Shown one piece after another: positions 1 through 9,088 of a stretch of DNA of 63,005 nt. The DNA lies in the NCBI GenBank assembly GCA_913019965.1, contig CAJVZR010000017.1, positions 1 to 63,005 on the forward strand. Direction: 5' to 3'. The position numbers and the translations under genes were made by a program. The stretch's first letter is position 1; each line of letters begins with the position of its first letter. Source of the stretch: an uncultured Oleispira sp. (lineage in GTDB: Bacteria; Pseudomonadota; Gammaproteobacteria; Pseudomonadales; Oceanobacteraceae). The notes beneath the pieces are model-generated. The model searched no databases, was not told the origin of the DNA, and saw nothing but the letters and a program-made list of their open reading frames with translations.

Positions 1-227
1 GCAATCCAATCAATTTTATCGCGTTCGTTATGGTCATGTACCGCAACCAGTCTATTCTGAATACCAAGATGATGCAGTAATTTGCCCGTGTGTCTGGTAT
101 CCTCACAGGCAATCATATCGACATCCGTTAGGGTGCTTTTAGCACGCTCGGTAATGTCATTTAAATTTCCTATTGGCGTGGCCACTACATAGAGAGTGCC
201 CGTCTGTTGCTCAGACTGTGGATGCAT
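1..227 (-). CDS. rsmI: 16S rRNA (cytidine-1402-2'-O)-methyltransferase RsmI, N-terminal part
   Basis: Reading the minus strand from the ATG at 225-227 gives [20 protein letters not shown] followed by NLNDIT, then a D[10 protein letters not shown] motif and KLLHHL. This is the N-terminus of the RsmI/YraL SAM-dependent tetrapyrrole-methylase-fold family, which 2'-O-methylates C1402 in the decoding centre of 16S rRNA. About 75 codons are present and the gene runs off the window edge, so it is partial here and not broken. It is divergent from lpoA with only 7 bp between the start codons, the arrangement known from pseudomonads and enterics (yraL/yraM). Confidence 0.93.
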   Translation of the reverse strand, partial: MHPQSEQQTGTLYVVATPIGNLNDITERAKSTLTDVDMIACEDTRHTGKLLHHLGIQNRLVAVHDHNERDKIDWI

Positions 228-234
228 ATTGAGG

Positions 235-2013
235 ATGAACTCTAATAAATTGTTGGTCGCTGTGGTACTTGTGAGCTTAGTTGGTTGTGCTCAAAAGCCT
301 AGTCGCGAAATAATAATAGAAGATGGTGAAATTCCTACTGTTCCTGCCGCAACATTAATTGAGGAAGCTCAGCAAGCCATCGATGCCGGAGAGTTTCGCA
401 ATGCTGACCCATTATTGCAACAACTAAACTTCTCCGCCCGTACACCAGAAGAAACGCTGCAGTACAATTTATTAGCCCTGGAATATGCAATTGGGCGCAA
501 AAACGTTGACCAATCCAATCAAGTATTAAACCGCATCAACCGCGAACAATTAGATCAGAGCAACGATCAGGACCAGATTCGCTACGGTTTATTAAAAGCG
601 CAATTCCATGAACTCAGCGGTCATTTTTTAACCGCTGCTCGTGAACGTGATTTTTTATCCTCAATATTAGAAGATGAAGTACGCGCTACTAATCATCAAA
701 AAATTTGGCAAAACCTAACCAATATCGCCCTTGAGAACTTGCTTAAATGGGCTGAAACCGCTCCTAATACTCAATTTGCTGATTGGTTACAGCTCGCCGC
801 CATTGCTAAAGACCCCGCTTATACTTTGGCCGAACACATTACCGCTATTAATGAATGGCGCTTAGGTCACCCAGCGCATCCGGCCAGCATCGAACTTCCT
901 GGCGGCCTATCTTTATTAGAAGAAATCGCCCAGCAACAACCTAAGCACATTGCTCTTTTACTCCCTTTAACCGGAAATCTTGCCAATAGTGGTAAGTCGG
1001 TAAGGGAAGGCTTTATGGCAGCCTATTACCAAACTTTGCAACGCGGATATGAAGTCCCCACTATCAGCATCATTGATACTCAAGCATCCGGCAGCTTAGA
1101 GCTGGCTTATGGCGATGCTCTAGCATTAGACGCCGAGTGGGTCATCGGGCCGCTAGATAAGAAACTGGTCAACCAGATTGCTAAGCTCGATAAACTGCCG
1201 CTGCCCACCCTCGCGTTGAATTACTCCGATCAAAACGCTGTAGGCGAACAACCTGACGACCTCTACCAATTTGGCTTAGCGGCTGAAGACGAGGCTCGAC
1301 TCATTGCAGAACGTGCTTTTCAGCTCGGTTATCGCCGTGTATTGGCTTTATCACCGGATAATTCTTGGGGCAAGCGCATCTATGCCGCTTTTGAGCAACG
1401 CTGGCTTGATTTAGGCGGTGACATTGCCGAACAACGTTTTTACAAGCAAAAGAAAGACTACAACCCAGAAATCAAAGCCTTACTTAATGTCGACGATAGT
1501 CAAAAACGCTATAAAACGATTCGTCGCTTGATGCGAGAATCGATTGAGTTTGAACCACGCCGCCGCCAAGATGCCGACTGGGTCTTTTTACTCGCTCTAC
1601 CAAAACAAGGACGTCAAATTCGTCCGATGTTTGATTTTAACTTTGCCGGTGACTTACCCGTATTCTCAACATCGCAAATTTTCTCTGGTAAGCAAAACCG
1701 TAAGAAAGATACCGACCTTAATGGCATTCAATTCACCGATTTGCCTTGGTTATTAGAGAGCTCAGAGATTAAAACAGAAATTGAAAACAATCATAAACGC
1801 GCACGCGGCAACTATGCCCGTTTATACGCCATGGGGGTTGACGCTTATAGGCTATACCCACGTTTGAAGCAGCTTTCTGCATTACCTTTCAGTAAGATTT
1901 TCGGCGTCACCGGTGATTTATCCATCGATCATGAAGGTAAGATTCACCGAAAAATGCCTTTTGCAGTCTTTAACCGAGGTCGTCCCAGAACGATCAACCT
2001 TGATCAACAATAA
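235..2013 (+). CDS. lpoA: Penicillin-binding protein activator LpoA (LppC family lipoprotein)
   Basis: Outer-membrane lipoprotein that activates the bifunctional peptidoglycan synthase PBP1a. The ATG at 235 gives a 592-residue protein with a lipoprotein signal (basic MNSNK, hydrophobic stretch, lipobox LVGC with Cys near residue 18). Residues about 30-240 are helical TPR-like repeats; about 255-590 form the LppC periplasmic-binding-protein-like domain ([20 protein letters not shown]). A GAGG motif abuts the ATG with no spacing, so the start is not firm: TTG at 229 and later TTGs at 250/253 are in frame. The frame is also open to 196, but that extension lies in rsmI sequence and would bury the signal peptide. 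First gene of lpoA-yraN-diaA. Confidence 0.92.
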   Translation: MNSNKLLVAVVLVSLVGCAQKPSREIIIEDGEIPTVPAATLIEEAQQAIDAGEFRNADPLLQQLNFSARTPEETLQYNLLALEYAIGRKNVDQSNQVLNRINREQLDQSNDQDQIRYGLLKAQFHELSGHFLTAARERDFLSSILEDEVRATNHQKIWQNLTNIALENLLKWAETAPNTQFADWLQLAAIAKDPAYTLAEHITAINEWRLGHPAHPASIELPGGLSLLEEIAQQQPKHIALLLPLTGNLANSGKSVREGFMAAYYQTLQRGYEVPTISIIDTQASGSLELAYGDALALDAEWVIGPLDKKLVNQIAKLDKLPLPTLALNYSDQNAVGEQPDDLYQFGLAAEDEARLIAERAFQLGYRRVLALSPDNSWGKRIYAAFEQRWLDLGGDIAEQRFYKQKKDYNPEIKALLNVDDSQKRYKTIRRLMRESIEFEPRRRQDADWVFLLALPKQGRQIRPMFDFNFAGDLPVFSTSQIFSGKQNRKKDTDLNGIQFTDLPWLLESSEIKTEIENNHKRARGNYARLYAMGVDAYRLYPRLKQLSALPFSKIFGVTGDLSIDHEGKIHRKMPFAVFNRGRPRTINLDQQ

Positions 2014-2066
2014 TGCTGAGTCATAACTCAAGCTTATAAAATTAATCGAACCCAGCAAGGATTGCT

Positions 2067-3112
<1,046 letters not shown>

Positions 3113-3149
3113 ATAGCCATCGTCAATTACTGCTCGTAAAAAATCATCA

Positions 3150-3178
3150 AGCCGCTAAAGCCACTCTAGCGGCTTTTT
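3150..3178 (+). terminator. Rho-independent terminator of lpoA-yraN-diaA
   Basis: Perfect 8-bp stem AGCCGCTA/TAGCGGCT (3150-3157 and 3167-3174), 9-nt loop, then TTTT. It lies 37 bp after the diaA stop. Confidence 0.85.
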
Positions 3179-3248
3179 AGTTTTTGGTTCTATATAAAGG
3201 GTTTTCAGGTAGAATACGCCCTCTATATTTGCCGCAATTGAGAATTCT

Positions 3249-3617
3249 GTGGATTACGATTTTACCTTTGATGAATACGACAAACCGGTCGCCGAGTTTT
3301 CCATGGGCCACGAAGCTATCGGCACTTGGCTAAGCGAAGAGCTTGGAGCGAACCAGCAGCGTATTGAAGAATTAATTGATATCGTAGATCAACTGGCCCA
3401 TCGCCGAATTCAACAGCGTCAAATCGAAGGGACGGAATACCAGCTCAAGCTCAATCAAGAAGACGTCGAAGTACGAGCACTCTCTCTTGAGCTTGAAATT
3501 GATGAAGAGCTGCCTGAAGATACCAATCTCTATGATGAAGAGTCGTTTGCTGAGTGTGGCTTAGAAGATTTTCAACAAGCCCTTATTTCTTGGCAAGAAT
3601 TTATCTTAAGCGCCTAA
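3249..3617 (+). CDS. yacL: YacL family (UPF0231) protein
   Basis: A 122-residue acidic protein starting at GTG 3249. It matches the E. coli YacL/UPF0231 pattern over its length: start MDY-x-F, the SMGHE-x-x-G-x-W segment near residues 19-28, EYQLKLNQEDVEVRA in the middle, and a C-terminal YDEES-x-x-x-CG-x-EDF motif. Function is unknown for the family. It is monocistronic, between the diaA terminator and the convergent moeB-like gene. The last codons (ILSA-stop) lie within a 14-bp tandem repeat. Confidence 0.85.
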   Translation: MDYDFTFDEYDKPVAEFSMGHEAIGTWLSEELGANQQRIEELIDIVDQLAHRRIQQRQIEGTEYQLKLNQEDVEVRALSLELEIDEELPEDTNLYDEESFAECGLEDFQQALISWQEFILSA

Positions 3618-3644
3618 TCTTAAGCGCCTAATCTAAAGCGCTTA
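3603..3644. repeat. Three tandem copies of a 14-bp unit
   Basis: ATCTTAAGCGCCTA occurs at 3603-3616 and 3617-3630, then a diverged copy ATCTAAAGCGCTTA at 3631-3644. The first copy encodes the last residues and stop of yacL. The others extend into the spacer before the convergent moeB-like gene and look like a local replication-slippage duplication. Confidence 0.9.
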
Positions 3645-3667
3645 AGTTGTTAGTACTAAAAAGATAC

Positions 3668-4408
3668 CTAGTTACAAGACGAGCAAGCCTCGTCTTTATT
3701 TAAACCCCAGCTACGCCATTGCCCTTCCAAAGCATCAAACGTCTGCAGACGCCCTAATACTGGCTTACCAATTCCAGTTAAAATCTTAATGACTTCTAGT
3801 GCTTCTAACGTTCCGATAATTCCTACTACGGGCGCGAGAATGCCACTGGTTGAACAGTTTCGCTGTTCATCACCTGCTTGAGGATATAAACAGCGATAAC
3901 ATGGCTGATTATCTAGCCGCGGGTCAAAACAAATAACTTGTCCTTGTAGAGCCACTGCGGCTCCAGATACCCAAGGAATATTATGTTCGAGACAAACATC
4001 ATTAATTAAATAACGAATATCGAAGTTATCACTGCAATCAACTATAAGATCGACATTCTGCAAATGCTGCTGAAAAAACTCCGTATCAGCTTTTTGTTCG
4101 AACCCTGTTACCGAAATTGTCGGATTAATGCGTTCAATTTCTTCAATAGCTGATTGAACTTTTGATTTGCCGACATCATCAGTGCCATGACAAATTTGGC
4201 GCTGAACATTCGAAAGCTCAACTGCATCGTCATCAACTAAAACTAAATGGCCGATGCCGCTGGCCGCTAAATATTGAATGACAGGACTACCAAGCCCGCC
4301 TAAACCAATAATTAATACTCGGCTATCTAATAGTTTTTGCTGCCCTTCCATATCCATCTCGGGAAGGAATATATGCCGACTATAGCGCAGTAAGTCATTA
4401 TCTTGCAT
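3668..4408 (-). CDS. moeB: MoeB/ThiF/HesA-family adenylyltransferase
   Basis: E1-like enzyme of 246 residues that adenylates the C-terminal glycine of a ubiquitin-like sulfur carrier (MoaD for molybdopterin, or ThiS). Seen: nucleotide-binding VLIIGLGGLGSPVIQYLAASG near residues 31-51, the DDDAVELSNVQRQ motif, LIVDCSDNFD-x-RY with the catalytic Asp, and zinc-binding cysteine pairs (CYRC near 171 and CSSC at the extreme C-terminus). It starts 5 bp after the prmC stop, so the two are co-transcribed, an order common in gammaproteobacteria (hemA-prfA-prmC-moeB). Whether the partner is MoaD or ThiS cannot be told from this window. Confidence 0.85.
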   Translation of the reverse strand: MQDNDLLRYSRHIFLPEMDMEGQQKLLDSRVLIIGLGGLGSPVIQYLAASGIGHLVLVDDDAVELSNVQRQICHGTDDVGKSKVQSAIEEIERINPTISVTGFEQKADTEFFQQHLQNVDLIVDCSDNFDIRYLINDVCLEHNIPWVSGAAVALQGQVICFDPRLDNQPCYRCLYPQAGDEQRNCSTSGILAPVVGIIGTLEALEVIKILTGIGKPVLGRLQTFDALEGQWRSWGLNKDEACSSCN

Positions 4409-4413
4409 AAACG

Positions 4414-5280
4414 TTATTGCTCATTAAATCCATCACCGTTAAAGAATTGTCCACCCGTAATACGGGGGTTTCCACCCAAGTCAAAGCGTGTAGAAACTTG
4501 TTGGTAGCCAAGTGTTGTAAAAATGTTCTGTACGGCCTCTTGTTGATCATAACCATGCTCCATTAATAACCAGCCGCCCTCAACTAGATATTGGCGACCT
4601 TGCTGAGCAATCCATTGTAAATCAGCCAAACCTTTATTATCAGCGATTAATGCCGTTTTAGGCTCAAATCGTACATCACCTTGATCTAGGTGCTCATCTG
4701 CTGGGTCAATATAGGGGGGATTACTGACGATTAAATCGAATTGTCCAGAAACGTTTTCAAACCAACTGCTTTGATAAAAATTTACGCGCTGTAATTGATT
4801 CAAACGAGCATTCTCTTGCGCTAATGCGACGGCCTGCGGAATTAAATCAACGCCCTGCACGCACCAGTTTGGAAATTCACTGGCCAATACCAAAGCAATA
4901 GCCCCGGTGCCCGCGCCAAGGTCAATGACATGACTGTTCGCTGGAAGTGATTCCCCTAACTCCATAACCCAATCAATTAAAGTTTCAGTATCACTCCGTG
5001 GGATCAAGGTATGAGCGGCAGTCTTTAGCGTGAGATCCCAGAACTCTTGCTCCCCTAGAATATAAGCGATGGGTTCTCCGCTTAAACGCCGGGAAAATAA
5101 CCCCTCAAATATTTCTTGTTCAAGATCGGTAATCAACTTATCAGCCCAGGTAAACAAGTAAGTTCGATCTTTTTTCAAACTGAAGGCTAATAATAATTCT
5201 ACATCGAGCTTGGCGGTATCACTTTGAGTTTCAAGTTGTTGGCTGTAGTGCTGAATAACTTGTTCGATGCTGAAGCGCAT
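4414..5280 (-). CDS. prmC: Release-factor glutamine N5-methyltransferase PrmC (HemK)
   Basis: Methylates the GGQ glutamine of RF1/RF2. An N-terminal helical domain (residues 1-85; RRLSGEPIAYILGEQEFW is the conserved junction) precedes a SAM-binding Rossmann domain with VIDLGAGTGAIALVLA and the catalytic NPPY (LIVSNPPYIDP). The ATG at 5280 gives 288 residues; a GTG at 5292 four codons earlier is also possible and neither has a clear ribosome-binding site. The usual upstream partners hemA and prfA are absent; about 370 bp of mostly non-coding DNA lies upstream instead. Confidence 0.93.
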   Translation of the reverse strand: MRFSIEQVIQHYSQQLETQSDTAKLDVELLLAFSLKKDRTYLFTWADKLITDLEQEIFEGLFSRRLSGEPIAYILGEQEFWDLTLKTAAHTLIPRSDTETLIDWVMELGESLPANSHVIDLGAGTGAIALVLASEFPNWCVQGVDLIPQAVALAQENARLNQLQRVNFYQSSWFENVSGQFDLIVSNPPYIDPADEHLDQGDVRFEPKTALIADNKGLADLQWIAQQGRQYLVEGGWLLMEHGYDQQEAVQNIFTTLGYQQVSTRFDLGGNPRITGGQFFNGDGFNEQ

Positions 5281-5648
5281 AAATAATTTCACTGAAGATA
5301 GGTAAAAATAGTAATCATATTTTATCAGCTTTCGTTAAAAGCATCGAAATATAAAAGTTTTGTATAAAAAACGATCAAATTACATAAACTTTACAAGGTG
5401 ACTTATCAGGCCATCTATTGAACTTTTTAAGACATAGTGGCATTATCTGATCCGTGTTCGATACCTTGTATTGAACCAATCATGTTTTGACGGTGGGGAG
5501 CTCGAATAGATTTATCTAATTGTACCTCCCATTTTTGCCACCTTGGCTTATGACTTGATTTTATTGTTCGCAATAGAGAATGGAAAAAATGACGGGGTGG
5601 TTTTTTTTCGCCTCGCTGAAGAATTAATTGAACGTTCAATTTAAAAAA
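5281..5648. other. Intergenic gap upstream of prmC, with a doubtful 70-codon ORF
   Basis: Between the mpaB-like gene and prmC there is no recognisable gene. A minus-strand frame 5639-5427 encodes 70 residues but begins with a TTG inside a 16-bp palindrome, has no ribosome-binding site and resembles nothing I know; I treat it as probably non-coding. The stretch 5290-5400 is AT-rich and could hold the prmC-moeB promoter. Confidence 0.5.
5626..5641. promoter_or_regulatory. Perfect 16-bp palindrome, TetR-type operator candidate
   Basis: AATTGAACGTTCAATT is perfectly self-complementary. The TTGAACGTTCAA core has the form of operators bound by TetR-family repressors (BetI-like sites are of this type). 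It lies just after the mpaB-like stop, upstream of the prmC direction. Which regulator binds, if any, is inference. Confidence 0.45.
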
Positions 5649-6842
5649 TCATTTCTCAACTTTAAATTCTGCCTGCTTACCTGCTAGATGCTTATCCACT
5701 CCTGAACTTTGCCACCAGCCGCCAAATTTTTCGGCTATTCGAGTTGCGCCTGGTATCACCAACCTCAAGCGTTCAACAATAAAAATTGGTGGAATAATGA
5801 GCGCAGGCCACAAGCGCCAGATGTTATTAGGCAATTCCAGATCATCCGCAGCTTTTTTATCCAAGAAGAAACGACTGAAACCAGAGTGGATTTGGATCTT
5901 CATCCGTCCAATCCAGCGCCATTTATTCTGTTGCAGAGGCTGATCCCTTAATGCCCCTGCTAATTGACGAGAGTCATCATCGCTCTCAGGCTGAGTCTTG
6001 GTGGCAAGATATAATAAACGCCGCCCTTGCTGCTCAGTAACCGGCAACAAATCGGCATTAATACCTAACAAATGCCCTACGTAGCGCCAAAAGTGCAGTA
6101 CGGCTTCCGCTTCTTTTTTACTAAAATTGAACCCCAGCGAACGCAAACCTAATAGAAAGACAATTGAAAAAGATAGATTGGTAATTACCATATCGGCCTG
6201 ATTAATCGGTAACCCCCAATCACTATTCGACCACCCTGGTTTGTTCATGATTCCACGACGTATCAATGAATGCATGATTCGAACATGGGTCGAGGTTTTG
6301 AAACCTAAGTTCTCAGGTTTTAAAGCTTCCGCCCTGGTAACATCAATCCAAAACTTTCGTGTTTCAGCGAGACGCCGATCAGCTCCCGACTCCAACGCTC
6401 CGGTGAAAATTAAAGGTTTATTAATAGCACTGCTTTGATACCCGCCCATCAAAGCCATATCGCGCATAACCAGATTGCCAAACATTCCAATACGGCGGCA
6501 AGTAGCAGCACCCAACTCTAACTGATCTTGATCCAACCATGTTGGCGGAGCGAGCTGTGTTGTTAAGAATTTTTGCAGAACGTCTGGAGCTTGATCTAAT
6601 ATGGAAGGATGTTCGAGAATATTTTCTAATTGCTGACGTGCTTTCGCCATGCCAGTCTGGCGAAACCAGTCGGCAACATCATCGGCAAATTCATCCCCTA
6701 CCCAAAGCTGCTTACCATAAGCACTCAGCTCCGCTTCCGTCGGTTCAGGGTCACCCTTAATAAAGAGCAATGCCATGCGCTTCATACTGACCGCATTCGC
6801 TGGAGAGGGGTATTGGTAGCGTTTAGGGAAATCCAATTTCAT
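5649..6842 (-). CDS. MpaB/rubber-oxygenase family protein (DUF2236)
   Basis: A 397-residue member of the DUF2236 family, which includes fungal MpaB and bacterial latex-clearing (rubber) oxygenases, b-type haem proteins that cleave carbon-carbon double bonds. The family pattern is recognisable in LVMRDMALMGGYQSSAINKP near residues 125-145, the THVRIMHSLIRRG helix with its candidate haem-ligand histidine, and HFWRYVGHLLGI near 250-260. C-terminal hydrophobic stretch LWPALIIPPIFIVERLRLV around 343-361. No export signal. Substrate unknown; an unsaturated isoprenoid or lipid would fit the family and the neighbouring phospholipase. It starts 32 bp after the DUF2333 gene. Confidence 0.75.
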   Translation of the reverse strand: MKLDFPKRYQYPSPANAVSMKRMALLFIKGDPEPTEAELSAYGKQLWVGDEFADDVADWFRQTGMAKARQQLENILEHPSILDQAPDVLQKFLTTQLAPPTWLDQDQLELGAATCRRIGMFGNLVMRDMALMGGYQSSAINKPLIFTGALESGADRRLAETRKFWIDVTRAEALKPENLGFKTSTHVRIMHSLIRRGIMNKPGWSNSDWGLPINQADMVITNLSFSIVFLLGLRSLGFNFSKKEAEAVLHFWRYVGHLLGINADLLPVTEQQGRRLLYLATKTQPESDDDSRQLAGALRDQPLQQNKWRWIGRMKIQIHSGFSRFFLDKKAADDLELPNNIWRLWPALIIPPIFIVERLRLVIPGATRIAEKFGGWWQSSGVDKHLAGKQAEFKVEK

Positions 6843-6874
6843 AGAAACACTACCTATAGATTATAAAACCCTAA

Positions 6875-7924
6875 TTAACCCTGAGAGAGTAAATCGCGTA
6901 AATCACTAATCCCAGCATTTGCGCGAGATACATACGACGCCATTACTAAAGAATGATTGGCAAACAATCCAAAACCACTGCCATTTAATATCATCGGTGA
7001 CCAAACAGCTTCTTGCGTGCCTTCGAGTTCACGAATAATTTGACGTAAACTCACTAAAGCGTTCTTCTTTTCTAAGATCACTCTAAAATCGACTTCAACG
7101 GCTTTTAATATATGCAAAAGGGCCCAAGAAGTTCCGCGCGCTTCATAAAAGACATCGTCGATTTCGGTCCAAGGAGTTTTAACTTCTTGATCATTGGCAT
7201 TCGCCGTTGATTGGCGTGCAGAACTATCACCGGCTAAATCGGTATTTAATCGACGCTTGCCAACAGAGGCACTCAATCGCTGAGATAAGCTACCAAGACG
7301 AGTTTCGACATCCAATAGCCACTGACTTAAATTATCGGCACGGGCATAAAATTGTGATTTATCTTCAGCGGGATCCGCTAAGCGCTTGCTATAGCTCGCC
7401 AACGCTTTAATACCACGGCGATACTCGCTTTCGGTTGAAGGGACTGCCCAAGAATCATTATCAAAATGAAATTGAGGTTCAGCAATTTCTAAATCTTTAT
7501 CTTGGGTAGATTGACTCTGAGAACGGCTAAAATCTTTTCGTAAAGCGCGAGATAGATCGCGGACTTGAACCAGAACACCATATTCCCAATTAGGTATATT
7601 ATCGAGCCACAAACCTGGCAAGAAAACATCATTACTTAAATAGCCGCCCGATTTATCCAGCATGGTTTCGGCGACCTTACGTAGAGTAACCGACGTGGTG
7701 AAACCAACCACAGGTTCAACACCTAACTCTTCTGCTAGGTTATTAGCATGCTGCTGAACAGAGAAGGTTTCTGGCTCAGAAGACCAAAGGTATCCTAATA
7801 CAAGCGCAATTAATAAATAAATAACCAAGACTGCCGTTATGATATTACGTAAGCCGCTGCCCATATTCATATCTTCTATGCGCTCTTTCATTACTTCTAC
7901 TGAATCACCGAGCTTTTCACGCAT
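6875..7924 (-). CDS. DUF2333 family membrane-anchored protein
   Basis: A 349-residue protein of the DUF2333 family (function unknown). One N-terminal transmembrane helix (residues about 27-48, IITAVLVIYLLIALVLGYLW) is preceded by an acidic/basic amphipathic stretch and followed by a large, probably periplasmic domain with conserved GGYLSNDVFLPGLWLDN and PWTEIDDVFYEARGTSWALL segments. It lies 1 bp after the patatin stop, so the two are almost certainly co-translated; the pairing may mark a shared envelope-lipid role, which is inference. Confidence 0.8.
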   Translation of the reverse strand: MREKLGDSVEVMKERIEDMNMGSGLRNIITAVLVIYLLIALVLGYLWSSEPETFSVQQHANNLAEELGVEPVVGFTTSVTLRKVAETMLDKSGGYLSNDVFLPGLWLDNIPNWEYGVLVQVRDLSRALRKDFSRSQSQSTQDKDLEIAEPQFHFDNDSWAVPSTESEYRRGIKALASYSKRLADPAEDKSQFYARADNLSQWLLDVETRLGSLSQRLSASVGKRRLNTDLAGDSSARQSTANANDQEVKTPWTEIDDVFYEARGTSWALLHILKAVEVDFRVILEKKNALVSLRQIIRELEGTQEAVWSPMILNGSGFGLFANHSLVMASYVSRANAGISDLRDLLSQG

Positions 7925-7925
7925 C

Positions 7926-9059
7926 TTATTTTCCTGTTAAACCATGTGTATCATTTAATTCAAGTGAGCCAAGGTTACCATGTGGGCTTAGCTGTGAAAA
8001 CTGCACAAGTGCGGTTTCATAGCCATGACGTACTAGGTTATCGAATTGATCCTCAGATAAGCAGGCTAAACTTGTCGCTGTATCCTTGGCTTGCTGGACT
8101 TTTTGCTGTGACAAAAAAGAATAGTTTTTAAACTCAATGGGCAAGTGAGCCGTATCACTATGATCCGTTCCAATCGATGCATAGCGACCTTTTTCGGGGT
8201 ACTGCGCAATGAAAGGTAATAAGGTTCTTAAACGTAAACTCCTAACTTGATGATTAATGACATCAATTAGGCGTAACGTCCGTAATAGCGGCCGCCAAAA
8301 AGGGGCTAGATGCTTATGCTGGATACTCATTCCCGCATCGCTGACCAATAAAATATCCGCTTCAATATCTGGGTTTAGCCTACGCTGTTCAATATCAAAT
8401 AATGGCTCAAGCCCCAAATTATCATACAATCCCCCATCCGATAGGTAGACATCCAGATCTTTAAATTTCAAACGATAAGGGCCAATAATTGCAGGGTATG
8501 CGGCAGAAATTGCAATGGCATCAGCAATTGGAAAGTCAGCGCTATCAATAACCCCCAAGTTTTTACTGCCCATACGGCATTTCTGATCTCGCTTCTCTAC
8601 GAACCAACGACCACCGGATAAGTTAGTCGTACCATTAATCACCCAGTTTGGACTATCTGCTAGATGTTTCATCGGCGCGCTAATCTGCCATAGCTTTTTT
8701 AGTGAACGCGCCATTAAATTGGCTCGATGACCCATATTCATCCAGTTCTTAGGGGAAAACATGCGCTTAATAAAACTATTCTCTAAGCTATCTTGAGTAA
8801 TCTGCTTTTTGCACAAAGGTAAACTATGAGTGAGGAAGGTTTGGCTATCTGGCCATGCCAGCGACTGGCTATTTACGGTATCATGCACGACAGACTTAGA
8901 ACTGTGAAAAAGTTGAGCCACTAGCAAGCTACCGCCAGACGTGCTTGAAATATCCGACACCTTTTCTAATAACTGCTGCTCGGCAAGATATTTCAATACC
9001 CCCAGGTGAAAAGCCGCAGCTCGATGCCCCCCTCCCGATAATGCTAATGCAATCTTCAA
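7926..9059 (-). CDS. Patatin-like phospholipase
   Basis: A 377-residue patatin-family acyl hydrolase. The oxyanion hole is GGGHRAAAFHLG near residues 9-20. The nucleophile elbow reads SSTSGGS near residues 39-45, so the first glycine of G-x-S-x-G is serine, a variant I recall in this subgroup. The catalytic Asp sits in DGGLYDNLG near residues 210-218. No signal peptide, so probably cytosolic or membrane-associated. ATG with AAGAG seven bases upstream. It begins 29 bp after the hybrid-kinase stop, so it may be the fourth gene of the TonB cluster transcript. Confidence 0.85.
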   Translation of the reverse strand: MKIALALSGGGHRAAAFHLGVLKYLAEQQLLEKVSDISSTSGGSLLVAQLFHSSKSVVHDTVNSQSLAWPDSQTFLTHSLPLCKKQITQDSLENSFIKRMFSPKNWMNMGHRANLMARSLKKLWQISAPMKHLADSPNWVINGTTNLSGGRWFVEKRDQKCRMGSKNLGVIDSADFPIADAIAISAAYPAIIGPYRLKFKDLDVYLSDGGLYDNLGLEPLFDIEQRRLNPDIEADILLVSDAGMSIQHKHLAPFWRPLLRTLRLIDVINHQVRSLRLRTLLPFIAQYPEKGRYASIGTDHSDTAHLPIEFKNYSFLSQQKVQQAKDTATSLACLSEDQFDNLVRHGYETALVQFSQLSPHGNLGSLELNDTHGLTGK

Positions 9060-9088
9060 TCGTCATCTCTTAATAAATGTTTTAATTC

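Noticed and set aside
5427-5639. 70-residue minus-strand ORF as a real gene
   Set aside because: TTG start inside a palindrome, no ribosome-binding site, no family resemblance; kept only as a doubtful ORF in the gap entry.
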